From: an uncultured bacterium
Lineage (GTDB): Bacteria > Verrucomicrobiota > Lentisphaeria > Victivallales > Victivallaceae
Direction: 5' to 3'
Length of the DNA: 34,408 nucleotides
Assembly: GCA_949297015.1 (NCBI GenBank)
Contig: CASFRF010000014.1
Span: 1-34,408, forward strand
Shown: positions 26,201 to 33,136 of the stretch, piece by piece
Layout of the letters: every line of letters begins with the position of its first letter
How positions within the stretch are numbered: position 1 is the first letter of the stretch
The notes under the pieces: model-generated
The model's database searches: none
Told to the model about the DNA's origin: nothing
What the model saw: only the letters and a program-made list of their open reading frames with translations
Program-made: the position numbers and the translations under genes

Positions 26201-28426
26201 GATATAGAACAATCCCAGCTCATCGGCCAGCCGGATCGGAGCCATCCCGGTAAACGTCCCCTCCAGCGACTGCATCGCCGACAGTCGCAGCAGCGTATTG
26301 AAGCCCATCTCCTTGCAGAATTGGTAGCCGCGGCGCAGAAACGCCTCGTCGTTCAACGGATTGTAGATCATCCCCATCCGCGGCCGGAGCCGGAGCTCCT
26401 GCCCGTTGAGATAGAGTTTCTTCCCCTCGCGCCAGACCTCGCGAAAACCGAAGGTCAACGGCAGCGACTGATCGACGATCCGCCCCGTCGCATCGGTGGC
26501 GGTCAGCTGCAGCTTGAGCAGGTTCGGCGTCTCGGGCGTCCAGACCACCGGCTGCGGCCAGGGCAAAGTCAGCTCCAGCCGGTCGCCCCGGCGCTCCGGC
26601 CGGAGTCCCGCGCCCTCGTGCAGAGTCGCCCCGGCGGCGTCGGTGATCCGAAGCTGATAGCGGAGGTTCTCCGGCACGCCGGATGCTGGAAAGGTACAGC
26701 GCAAAAGCCGCTGCCGCCAGCTCGGCGTGATCCGCACCGAGTCGAAAATCGGAGTCGCCCCGCGCCCCAGCAGCGCCACATCGAACAGCCGCCCCGAACT
26801 CCACACCTCCGGCTGCTCATAGGGGCGCGCCTTCCCCGCCGCATAGCGATGCGCCAGCTCGCCGGAGCTCTTGCGCGGCAACGCCAGCAGCAGCAGTCGC
26901 TGCGGTTCGCCGGAGCTCAGCACTTCACGCGGGATCTCCAGTTCACCGCCCCAGTCGCTGTCGATCACGCCCAGCGGGCGACCGTTCCAGAAGGCCCGCA
27001 GCGCCAGGTCCTGCGTGCCTTCAACCCACAAAAAAAAACGGTGATCCGCCGGCACTTCGGGGAGCTCCACGGTGCGCGCCAGAAACCGCGGCCGGAACGA
27101 TTGATGATCGTATTTTCCCGCATTGCCGTAGAGCACGGTGGCCGAGCCGCCGCGCACCTCTCCCGGCACCTTCAAATAGGCCCACGGCCCGTCGCCGACT
27201 TCCGCCGGGAGATACCCCCAGAGACCGTTCAGCGACAGCGCCAGGCGCGTGGCGCTGCGTACGGTGGCGGCACCCTGATTGGACCAGTCCGGGGTGAGCG
27301 TTATCCCCCCGTTGGCCACGCCCTGCCCGGCCGTGGGAAAGGTAGCCGGCGGGGTCCAGCGCTCCAGCAGCTGCGCCACACTCCGCTGCGGCTGCTCCAA
27401 CTTCAGATCGCGCCACTCGGCCTCGATCCCCGCGCCGGAGAAGTTCAGCCGGATGCCGATCCGGGCGGTCCGGGCCGGAGCGACGAACTGCACCTCGCCG
27501 GACACCCAGTCCGGAGCCGGTTCCTGATTGGCGGACTTCCACTTCTCCGAGCGGTAGGCGAAGGTTTTCAACTTCTGGTACGAAAGCCACTTACCCTGCG
27601 CATCCTGAAAGAACACCCCGAGCTCGCAGCCGTACTCCGCAGCGGGCACCCGCGCCCGGACCCGCGCCGCGAAGCGCAGCGTGTAACGCTCCTGCGGCAG
27701 CCCCGGCACCACCTGTACCAGCCAGCACTGGCTGTCGGTCAGATCATCCGGCACCCGGCAGCGCACGACGTGGTCCGCAGTCGCAACCGTGACCTTTCCC
27801 GCCGCCGCTTCCGGCGTATGCAGCTGCCAGCCGGTCGGAATGCCGTCGGCGCCGACGGCGGAGCAATCGCCGTTGGTCAGCAAATCGGGCGTTTCCGGCC
27901 GCGGCGTCACCTCCGCGTTCAGCCGGGCGAAGGTGGCCCGGACCGGGCCGGAGAGATCGAAGCGCAGCCCGATCTCGGCGGTGCCCTCCGGCGCGACGGC
28001 GTCGCCCTTGAACTCGATCCAGTCGGCGTTGCGCCGGGTCGCCTGGGGCCATTTGCGGTTTTCGTACAAAAACCGCGAAATCTCCCGATGCCCCAGCCAC
28101 TTTCCGTTCTCATCCCGGAAAAAGACCAGAAAACTGAAATTGTGCTCCGTCCCCGGCGTCAGGAGCTCACCCCGGACCCGCCCGGAGACCGTCACCGGCC
28201 CCGGCCCGGCCGGAACCAGTTGCAGAAAGTACCCCCCGGCACCTTCCTGCGGCGTGATGGTCAAATGCCGTTCCGCGTCGCGTCCGATCTCCGCCGGGAA
28301 ACGGCAGACCCAGTTGCTCTTCTCCTCCCGTCCCGGCGGGGCGGAAAAATCGGCGTTGCGCACCACCTCCGCCGCCGCGCCGAAGATCGCCCAGCCCAGT
28401 GCGAGCAGCACCATGCAGTTTCTCAT
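23213..28426 (-). CDS. Giant secreted GH2-like protein, atypical active site
   Basis: This 1737-residue protein has a signal peptide (1 to about 20). It continues with two CBM4/9-like beta-sandwich domains (about 22-175 and 183-345), a GH2 sugar-binding domain (about 385-555), an Ig-like domain, and a TIM barrel starting near K669 (KKLYLNGQELRLR). An Ig-like region, an amidotransferase-like domain (about 1195-1330) and a C-terminal beta-galactosidase-type beta-sandwich (about 1565-1737) follow. The nucleophile candidate is E928 in VTEYAA. The acid/base position is odd: after NHPSVIA the sequence reads YSGFGTS (788-794) where GH2 enzymes have WSxGNES, so Glu becomes T793. It is either inactive, a binding protein, or uses another residue. 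The ATG has TAGGAGAG upstream, and its TAG is the stop of the pseudopilin gene 9 nt before the start. Confidence 0.8.
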   Translation of the reverse strand: MRNCMVLLALGWAIFGAAAEVVRNADFSAPPGREEKSNWVCRFPAEIGRDAERHLTITPQEGAGGYFLQLVPAGPGPVTVSGRVRGELLTPGTEHNFSFLVFFRDENGKWLGHREISRFLYENRKWPQATRRNADWIEFKGDAVAPEGTAEIGLRFDLSGPVRATFARLNAEVTPRPETPDLLTNGDCSAVGADGIPTGWQLHTPEAAAGKVTVATADHVVRCRVPDDLTDSQCWLVQVVPGLPQERYTLRFAARVRARVPAAEYGCELGVFFQDAQGKWLSYQKLKTFAYRSEKWKSANQEPAPDWVSGEVQFVAPARTARIGIRLNFSGAGIEAEWRDLKLEQPQRSVAQLLERWTPPATFPTAGQGVANGGITLTPDWSNQGAATVRSATRLALSLNGLWGYLPAEVGDGPWAYLKVPGEVRGGSATVLYGNAGKYDHQSFRPRFLARTVELPEVPADHRFFLWVEGTQDLALRAFWNGRPLGVIDSDWGGELEIPREVLSSGEPQRLLLLALPRKSSGELAHRYAAGKARPYEQPEVWSSGRLFDVALLGRGATPIFDSVRITPSWRQRLLRCTFPASGVPENLRYQLRITDAAGATLHEGAGLRPERRGDRLELTLPWPQPVVWTPETPNLLKLQLTATDATGRIVDQSLPLTFGFREVWREGKKLYLNGQELRLRPRMGMIYNPLNDEAFLRRGYQFCKEMGFNTLLRLSAMQSLEGTFTGMAPIRLADELGLFYIAYTPYALVSSGQFLDRAATEVTPELERFIDDRLISRFYNHPSVIAYSGFGTSVPLGDNVTYANQPDRWGIAPIDSDARIRELQQQRVITDAFVAGRMSASLRFVEMIRKLDPSRPFLSHYDSGAGDGWGIFDYFNWTPMQEWEEWVANYAARGVKPIGSWEHGNPYPMSFVNHAIPDGDGEPWVTEYAAIWLGPGAYRLETPAYRELVRKLYDPRRQAYGASAHHGTSYVNHQPAAQAVWAHFNRRLFRSWRLSGVNLGIEPFGPADNYVELEVLQRGRNARITDPALNLKTPGFKGDYHRVPGQWLNEGMFPPPELPAGLTPYGRVLYANNRDFLGFLAGGPENPLAKTHIFAPGETVTKQLALIYDGFSPLAGRIRGEIRLGDRVLETIDRAFSFTGSGTRLLPLTFRLPADAGGSLEQPESGRIELRFTAADGGELGRDSFTFSVLKPQPPERDGVVLYDPENTAGAVREFAGKVVTTPDFAGAKLVIFAPGALADAALQAVPPGAPLLVLALSAERLEELGFRAYPARLREFWPDPGFPVAAELLRDWRGGRPLRPGESFEAPRKGYNNVSSTTGMVAETVIETPDSGNFTPLLHGGFDLAHTALLETRLDGHRVLFCQLTLPENAAEDPAARALLNALVRRLQQEPPRRLSAPAVLGDPELLAQLGAPGVSPGLPDSGAVLVTAEAAPESLRALVEAGGTALVLPQPDSFYQAFGVAVRRAPGNLFQAEVPGLNAGNFHYRQDLELVWFGDTALRELPLGKGKLILIGFDPRKLDLEAEPYLKLSAQRQLRTLAQLLTQAGMALPAPERALRSRLRKAPVRIELSGRWTSEKIRDTVPGDRSFVAPEFDDHAWEPFVTAKNLTHRIDAQIRLHFRLTAAEAAAGELLLDAGTFDDFDETYLNGVRLGGISPENADPEQAWSLRRRYPVPTGVLREGDNVLAIRTWNRNGPEKGWQAQVRGPFVLQDRIAPASLYVLPYRHCDDPYLLHQW

Positions 28427-28435
28427 CTTGCTCTC

Positions 28436-29179
<744 letters not shown>

Positions 29180-29182
29180 CGC

Positions 29183-30322
29183 TTACGCCTCCTTTTCTGA
29201 AAAGCTCCGCTGCCCCCGGATGCTGCTGGCACCTTCCAGCAGCTGAAACGACCAGAACCGCAGTTCCGGTTTCCCGCCCCGGACCGCGGCGGCCAGGGTT
29301 GAAATCAGTTCATCGGCCAACGCCTCGATACTGAACTCCAGCAGATCGGCGGGGAACGGCAGGAAAAGCGGCAGTTCCCGGTTTTTGCCGATCACCAGAT
29401 GAAACCGTTCTCCCATGCCGGCGGCGGTCAGCGCACTGATCACCCCCGGCGCCAGGGAGTCGGGATAGATGAACAGCCCCTCCGGCAGCTCCTCCATGCT
29501 CAGCAACCAGTTGCACAGATGATAACCGAAGGCGGCCCGGGAGTGGCCCAGCGAATCGCGCGGCGTGATGATCTGGGTCGGATCGTACTCGATCCCGGCC
29601 TCCCGCAGCGCATCGCAGAAGACGCAGTGAAACCGCCGGTCCCAGGGCGACAACGCATTGGGGGTCACGCCGCTGATCAACCCGGCGCTGCGGCAGTTGC
29701 GCCGCCGCAGCTGGGCGGCGGCGGCAAGCGCCAGCTCCGGCAGCTGCTGCACCACGCAGAAACTGTCCGGATAATAGCTGGAAAACACCACCGGCAGCTC
29801 GAACGCACGCAGCCAGCGGCGCGCGCTATAGTCGGAGCCGAGCACCAGCAGCTGCTGCACCCGCCCGGTGCGGATCGCCTCCACCAGCCGGGGCAGCGGC
29901 TGCGCCTGTTCCCGCAGCGGACGCTCATCGGCGAAGAGTTCGCAGCTGATGCCGCGGCTGTCCAGCCGGAAGTTCAGCGAGCTGATCAACCGGTGCTCGA
30001 ACTGCGAATCCTCCGCCTGCATGTGCGATGACAAATGATGGTAGATTCCCACCCGCGTCGGCACCGCCTGCGCCGCCCGGACAAAGGTCCCGATCCGCGG
30101 CCGCCGCTCCAGCAGATGCTCCTTGACCAGCACCTTCAGCGCCGCGTTGACCGTAAAATAGTTGGTTCCGAACAGTTCCGCCAGCTGCTGCAACGGCGGC
30201 AGCTGATCCCCGACTTTGAGCCGACCGCAGGTCAGCAGCCGCCGAAACAGCGCCGTCAACTGCGGCTGCAGCGGCTTACCCGGCTCCGGCTGAAAGTCAC
30301 GAAATACGGCCAATGGATCCAT
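29183..30322 (-). CDS. GntR-type transcriptional regulator with LacI-like sensor domain
   Basis: This 379-residue protein has an N-terminal winged helix of the GntR family (about residues 17-80; DQLPPLQQLAELFGTNYFTVNAALKVLVKEHLL followed by a GTFV wing). A larger C-terminal part (about 90-370) resembles periplasmic-binding/LacI ligand domains (RVGIYHH, then VLGSDYSARRW, SAGLISGV). It probably senses a sugar and controls its own operon. A GTG codon precedes the ATG directly; the ATG at 30322 with GAGG upstream is taken as the start. The gene lies first in the operon, followed by the pseudopilin and GH2-like genes. Confidence 0.85.
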   Translation of the reverse strand: MDPLAVFRDFQPEPGKPLQPQLTALFRRLLTCGRLKVGDQLPPLQQLAELFGTNYFTVNAALKVLVKEHLLERRPRIGTFVRAAQAVPTRVGIYHHLSSHMQAEDSQFEHRLISSLNFRLDSRGISCELFADERPLREQAQPLPRLVEAIRTGRVQQLLVLGSDYSARRWLRAFELPVVFSSYYPDSFCVVQQLPELALAAAAQLRRRNCRSAGLISGVTPNALSPWDRRFHCVFCDALREAGIEYDPTQIITPRDSLGHSRAAFGYHLCNWLLSMEELPEGLFIYPDSLAPGVISALTAAGMGERFHLVIGKNRELPLFLPFPADLLEFSIEALADELISTLAAAVRGGKPELRFWSFQLLEGASSIRGQRSFSEKEA

Positions 30323-30348
30323 CACGAAACCTCAATTTTCGTTCATTT

Positions 30349-30397
30349 ATAGGTATAATATATCATTTTTCCCGCTTTGTCAATACCATAAACCTAT
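30349..30397 (-). promoter_or_regulatory. Operator pair bracketing the regulator promoter
   Basis: ATAGGTATA (30349-30357) and, inverted, TAAACCTAT (30389-30397) share the arm ATAGGTWTA. The first overlaps the -10 element and the second lies just upstream of the -35. Such placement fits autorepression by the GntR-type regulator, possibly through a DNA loop or a large dimer. Binding is inferred from position and symmetry only. Confidence 0.45.
30355..30383 (-). promoter_or_regulatory. Sigma-70 promoter of the regulator/pseudopilin/GH2 operon
   Basis: Read on the minus strand, TTGACA (30383-30378), a 17-bp spacer and TATTAT (30360-30355) form a near-consensus promoter. The leader to the ATG at 30322 is about 26 nt. 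Confidence 0.85.
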
Positions 30398-30404
30398 TTT
30401 TATC

Positions 30405-30448
30405 AAAAAAAAGAGAGGAGCGGGGCTGCTCCGGCGTCTTCGCCGGAG
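30405..30448 (-). terminator. Alternative hairpins ending in a T8 tract
   Basis: On the minus strand an 8-bp stem CTCCGGCG/CGCCGGAG (30448-30429) shares its 3' arm with a second stem GGAGC/GCTCC (30432-30417), which is followed by TCTC and eight Ts (30412-30405). The second stem plus T-tract looks like the terminator of the small HTH-like gene. The two stems cannot form together. Confidence 0.5.
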
Positions 30449-30528
30449 AAAAAAAGACGGACGGCAGGCTCGACGCTGTCGTCTGTCATCGCGGGGCGGT
30501 TCGGAGGGAGCTTCCGCCGGAGGGCGGA

Positions 30529-31041
30529 TCACCGGGCGGCGGGAGCTGATGACTTCCGGGACCGCCGTTTCGAGGGGCGGGGGGGCAGCGATTTCACATA
30601 GACGCCATCCGCCGGCAGCAATTTGTGCGCCCGCTGAGCCATCTCCTCCAGAAGCGGCTTGAGCAGCTCCACCTTAGCCACCACCCGATAGTTCGGCTGG
30701 TTGACCCGGTAGAGATAGGAGCGGATCGCGTCGTGGGAGATTCCGGAAATCCGGCAAAGCAGCGTCAGGGGGAACCCCTTGGCTTTAAGTTCAACCACGC
30801 TGTCATGAAGGATTTGAAACAACTCCTCCGGTGTTTTCGGGGAGAACTCCGCCGCCGCCCGTTCGGCCTTTTCCGCATCGAGCGCTTCCAGGCCCGATTC
30901 AAAAATCTGAAGATTTTCCTCGATTCCGGTCTCCGAAGAGCGGTGGGAATAGGGATAAAAGGTATCCCGTACCTTGAAGATCGGCTGAACCGTGACTTCT
31001 CGAGTCCGCAAATTCCGAATTATGCGCAGTGCGTATTTCAT
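30529..31041 (-). CDS. Small HTH-like protein of unknown function
   Basis: This 170-residue protein is not recognised as a named family. Residues about 95-125 (LLCRISGISHDAIRSYLYR) look like a helix-turn-helix. The N-terminal part is beta-rich and polar, and the tail is strongly basic (KRRSRKSSAPAAR), so it may bind DNA or RNA. The ATG at 31041 sits behind AAAGGAGG. The frame stays open for 33 more codons upstream, but the strong RBS would then lie inside the gene. It is transcribed from a promoter about 245 nt upstream, an unusually long leader. A role as a transcriptional regulator is a guess. Confidence 0.65.
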   Translation of the reverse strand: MKYALRIIRNLRTREVTVQPIFKVRDTFYPYSHRSSETGIEENLQIFESGLEALDAEKAERAAAEFSPKTPEELFQILHDSVVELKAKGFPLTLLCRISGISHDAIRSYLYRVNQPNYRVVAKVELLKPLLEEMAQRAHKLLPADGVYVKSLPPRPSKRRSRKSSAPAAR

Positions 31042-31293
31042 ACATCCTCCTTTCATGATTCCGATACGCTCCGCCGCGGTTCGTCCCCTGGCGGAGGCTG
31101 GACCAACGTGTCCGGCCTCCGGCCACTCCAACGTTCCCACCGGAAATCCGGTCAGACCCCTGGGAACCCAAGCAGCTGTCTCATGGTTTCACCCTCCGGC
31201 GCCGCCGCCTTCAACCGTGGTCTGCACCCGGACGGGTAATGTCCGGGCCTCGACTTCCGAGCGCACAACCCGCACAGTCTCCGGCGTTTGAAT
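31042..31293 (-). other. Long 5' leader of the small HTH-like gene
   Basis: About 245 nt of leader without a large gene. Two tiny minus-strand ORFs can be seen. One has 28 codons from a GTG (31275-31189) with GGAG close upstream. The other has 10 codons from an ATG (31184-31152), starting 4 nt after the first stop and preceded by GGAGGGTG. Several GC-rich inverted arms occur. It could be an attenuator or translation-control leader; no known riboswitch class is recognised. Confidence 0.35.
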
Positions 31294-31322
31294 AATATAT
31301 CCCCGATTTTCAGAAGGTGCAA
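31294..31322 (-). promoter_or_regulatory. Sigma-70 promoter of the small HTH-like gene
   Basis: On the minus strand, TTGCAC (31322-31317), a 17-bp spacer and TATATT (31299-31294). Start predicted near 31287. Confidence 0.65.
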
Positions 31323-31370
31323 GTGGCGTTTATGCAAAGCGTGAACCGGAGGCGGTCTCTGGAACACCAG

Positions 31371-31389
31371 AAAACACGGCGAAGCGCCG
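31371..31389 (-). terminator. Terminator of the structured RNA locus
   Basis: On the minus strand a stem CGGCG-CTT-CGCCG (31389-31377) is followed by TGTTTTC. It closes the transcript starting near 31575. Confidence 0.6.
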
Positions 31390-31575
31390 ATTCTTACGAA
31401 AATTTCATCTCAACTGCGCGGGGGGGCAATCTTCCACTCTCCCTCGTCCGGCGGCAGGGGTGAAAGGGCGGGGAAACAGCACCCCAAGGGAATTTGAATC
31501 CCAAACCTTCCAAACCATAGCCCGGCGCGGATGGCTCAAGTTCTGAAGATGGGCCTGAAGCCCCTTGCAATTCGT
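31390..31575 (-). ncRNA. Putative structured small RNA (6S-like size; contains a tRNA-like stretch)
   Basis: A promoter and a terminator bracket about 180-200 nt without a convincing ORF. The predicted 5' end ACGAA (31575-31571) pairs with UUCGU (31400-31396). Further in, GGGGC pairs with GCCCC and AUCUUC with GAAGAU, so the RNA can close into one long irregular hairpin. Together with its length this resembles 6S RNA, but I cannot confirm the identity. A middle stretch (about 31482-31525) matches the 3' half of tRNA-Arg at 33 of 43 positions, including GAAGGTT and TTCAAAT. It has A-U instead of the invariant G53-C61 pair and no matching 5' acceptor or CCA, so it is not a working tRNA. A decayed tRNA is the main alternative. 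Confidence 0.45.
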
Positions 31576-31579
31576 GGTA

Positions 31580-31608
31580 AGTATACTGGATTCACGATGG
31601 TTTGTCAA
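31580..31608 (-). promoter_or_regulatory. Consensus sigma-70 promoter of the structured RNA
   Basis: On the minus strand, TTGACA (31608-31603), a 17-bp spacer and TATACT (31585-31580), among the best promoters in the window. No RBS or ORF follows. Confidence 0.85.
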
Positions 31609-31617
31609 GCCCCGTTC

Positions 31618-31650
31618 GCACAAAAATTGCACAAAATTCCCACAATAAAA
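31618..31650. repeat. Three phased 11-bp A/T-tract repeats upstream of the RNA promoter
   Basis: GCACAAAAATT, GCACAAAATTC and CCACAATAAAA stand head to tail with an 11-bp period, starting 9 bp upstream of the -35. On the minus strand they read as T-tracts in helical phase, as in UP elements or curved DNA before strong stable-RNA promoters. They could also be repeated activator sites. Confidence 0.55.
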
Positions 31651-31670
31651 AGCCGGGGATCCCCCGGCTG
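31646..31670 (-). terminator. Hairpin with T-tract facing minus-strand transcription
   Basis: AGCCGGGG-GAT-CCCCGGCT (8-bp perfect stem, 31670-31652) is followed on the minus strand by TTTTTATT. It insulates the RNA promoter from read-through of the small membrane protein gene. Confidence 0.75.
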
Positions 31671-31772
31671 CGTCGTTCCGTGCATACGCATCAAACGAGA
31701 GCGCTCCGAAATCTCCCCCGGTGCCGTCGCGATTGCAGCCCCCGTCATCTCGGGCGATGCTGGCCAGCCCTG

Positions 31773-31806
31773 AAAAAAAGCCCGCAACGGAAGTCCGTCC
31801 GGGGCC
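31773..31806 (-). terminator. Terminator of the small membrane protein gene
   Basis: On the minus strand an imperfect GC stem with an ACGG-ACTT-CCGT core and GCCC/GGGC base is followed by seven Ts (31779-31773), 17 nt past the stop of the gene at 31823. Confidence 0.65.
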
Positions 31807-31822
31807 GGTTAAACCAGGAGGC

Positions 31823-32128
31823 CTAGCTGCCGCTCCTGCCATCCCCCGGCTCGCGTTTGCGGGCGCGGTCCTCCGGTTCGTCTTCGGGCCGCACCGCCAG
31901 TTGGTCGGGGTTGACGGGCGTGCCCTGCGTAATCTCGGTAAGCACGCTCCTCATAGTATGAGTCCAGTAAATAAAATAGAGGGCGGTCAGGCAGCAGAAC
32001 AGTCCGCCGAACAGCTGGATGAACGTCAACGGGCGCCTTATCAGGATGGCCGCGCCGAAACAGAACTGGCAGACGCCCCAGCCGACACAGACGCAGTAGG
32101 CAATCACCCGGTCCGTTTTGAGGCCCAT
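31823..32128 (-). CDS. Small two-helix membrane protein
   Basis: This 101-residue protein has two hydrophobic helices (about 8-30 and 36-59), the first rich in Cys and Phe, and a highly charged Glu/Arg/Lys tail (about 75-101). It belongs to no family I recognise. Its reality is supported by a consensus promoter (TTGACA-16-TATATT), the RBS AAGGAAAGG 7 nt before the ATG and a T-tailed terminator, all in the same direction. It is likely an inner-membrane protein with both ends in the cytoplasm (inference from the charge pattern). Confidence 0.65.
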   Translation of the reverse strand: MGLKTDRVIAYCVCVGWGVCQFCFGAAILIRRPLTFIQLFGGLFCCLTALYFIYWTHTMRSVLTEITQGTPVNPDQLAVRPEDEPEDRARKREPGDGRSGS

Positions 32129-32158
32129 GACTTGACCTTTCCTTCAGGATTCATCGAC

Positions 32159-32186
32159 AATATACTTCGTTTCTTTTCAGTGTCAA
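32159..32186 (-). promoter_or_regulatory. Sigma-70 promoter of the small membrane protein
   Basis: On the minus strand, TTGACA (32186-32181), a 16-bp spacer and TATATT (32164-32159). Start near 32152, leader about 24 nt. Confidence 0.8.
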
Positions 32187-32496
32187 ATATGGAATTTTTT
32201 CGTTCCGTTCCGAGATTCCCCCAACCCGTCTGCGGGTTGCCGCAGCCCCGGCCGCAGACGGGAGCAGAGTTGGATTGGATTCCGGTCCAGCTCCCATCGA
32301 ACTGAGGGCCTCGCGCCCAATGGCACAGCCGGTTCCGGAACTGAATTCCCCATCACGGATCGAAAACAAAGCCCGCATCTTCGCATGAACTGTCGCGGAA
32401 AGGGGCGGTCGGGGCTACGTCGCACAAAATTTACACAAGCGCCGTCGCCGATTTGGCGACGATCTTTGCAACTGGCTTGTTATGAACTGCTAAAGG
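32187..32496. other. Gene-free stretch with two perfect hairpins
   Basis: No convincing gene. It holds an 11-bp perfect inverted repeat (32225-32235 with 32252-32262), whose left arm can instead pair locally as CTGCGG-GTTG-CCGCAG, and a 7-bp hairpin CGTCGCC-GATTT-GGCGACG (32443-32461). The latter, 36 nt past the tRNA-Arg 3' end, may help end that transcript, but no T-run follows either hairpin. Confidence 0.5.
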
Positions 32497-32573
32497 TGGT
32501 ACACCCAAAGGGATTTGAACCCCTAACCTTCTGGTCCGTAGCCAGACGCTCTATCCAATTGAGCTATGGGTGC
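32497..32573 (-). tRNA. tRNA-Arg(ACG)
   Basis: A 77-nt cloverleaf. The acceptor GCACCCA pairs with TGGGTGT (G-U at 1:72). It has a D-arm AGCTC...GAGC, an anticodon stem TCTGG/CCAGA with loop CTACGGA (anticodon ACG), the T-loop GTTCAAATC and an encoded CCA. The A34 anticodon needs deamination to inosine, and tadA, which encodes that enzyme, is the next gene upstream on the same strand. Confidence 0.95.
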
Positions 32574-32589
32574 AACCGAAAACACTATT

Positions 32590-32617
32590 AATATACGTTT
32601 CTCCCGGAAAATTGCAA
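32590..32617 (-). promoter_or_regulatory. Promoter of tRNA-Arg(ACG)
   Basis: On the minus strand, TTGCAA (32617-32612), a 16-bp spacer and TATATT (32595-32590), about 16 nt before the tRNA 5' end and just downstream of the tadA stop. Confidence 0.6.
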
Positions 32618-32635
32618 GGGGATTTTGCGCTTTTT

Positions 32636-33136
32636 TCAGCTTTTTTCCGGATTCCCGGGGAAAATCCCCGGTTTCTCCACCCCGCCTCGACGCACGGAGC
32701 GGAAAAATTCCCGGATCAGCGCCAGACTCTCCGCCGCCAGCGGCCCCGGTTCCGACTCCACCTGCCAGAGCATCCCCGGGAACCCGGTCACCGCCAGCGC
32801 CGAGCCGCAGGCCCCGCTGCGCGGATCGGGCAGCGCATAGATCACCTTGCGCAGCCGGGCGTTGACCAGCGCCCCGGCACACATGGCACAGGGCTCCTTG
32901 GTCACATAGAGTTCGCAGTCCTCCAATCGCCAGTCGCCGCGCGCGGCACAGGCCGCGCGCAGCGCCTCCATTTCCGCGTGACAGGTCGGGTCGCGCCGCT
33001 CCTCCACCCGGTTGCGACCGCAACCCACGATCCGACCGCCGCAGACGACCACCGCTCCCACCGGCACCTCGCCGGCTCGCGCCGCCTCCGTCGCCAGCTC
33101 CAGCGCCCGGCGCATAAACTCCGCGGCGGAACTCAC
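32636..33136 (-). CDS. tadA: tRNA-specific adenosine deaminase
   Basis: This 166-residue zinc deaminase converts A34 to inosine in tRNA-Arg(ACG). The motifs are H53-A-E55 (zinc ligand and proton shuttle) and P-C83-x-x-C86 (zinc ligands). The N-terminal FMRRALELA helix is typical of TadA and CumB-like deaminases. The GTG at 33136 overlaps the stop of the lipoprotein gene (GTGA), so translation is coupled. An ATG seven codons later would cut the first helix. Its substrate tRNA gene lies 63 nt downstream. A general nucleoside deaminase is less likely given this context and the length. Confidence 0.9.
   Translation of the reverse strand: MSSAAEFMRRALELATEAARAGEVPVGAVVVCGGRIVGCGRNRVEERRDPTCHAEMEALRAACAARGDWRLEDCELYVTKEPCAMCAGALVNARLRKVIYALPDPRSGACGSALAVTGFPGMLWQVESEPGPLAAESLALIREFFRSVRRGGVEKPGIFPGNPEKS

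Noticed and set aside
31617-31650. A CRISPR array or minisatellite
   Set aside because: There are only three 11-bp imperfect units with no spacers; the position upstream of a promoter explains them better.
31405-31842. Minus-strand ORF of 145 codons across the structured RNA locus
   Set aside because: It runs through a terminator, a consensus promoter and the tRNA-like stretch, and has no RBS or recognisable domain.
31482-32573. An integrated mobile element between the tRNA-like fragment and tRNA-Arg
   Set aside because: The two copies differ at many positions and no integrase, transposase or exact att repeat lies between them.
32385-32591. Plus-strand ORF of 68 codons across tRNA-Arg
   Set aside because: Its PKGFEPLTFW...IQLSYG stretch is the translation of an antisense tRNA, a known source of false proteins.
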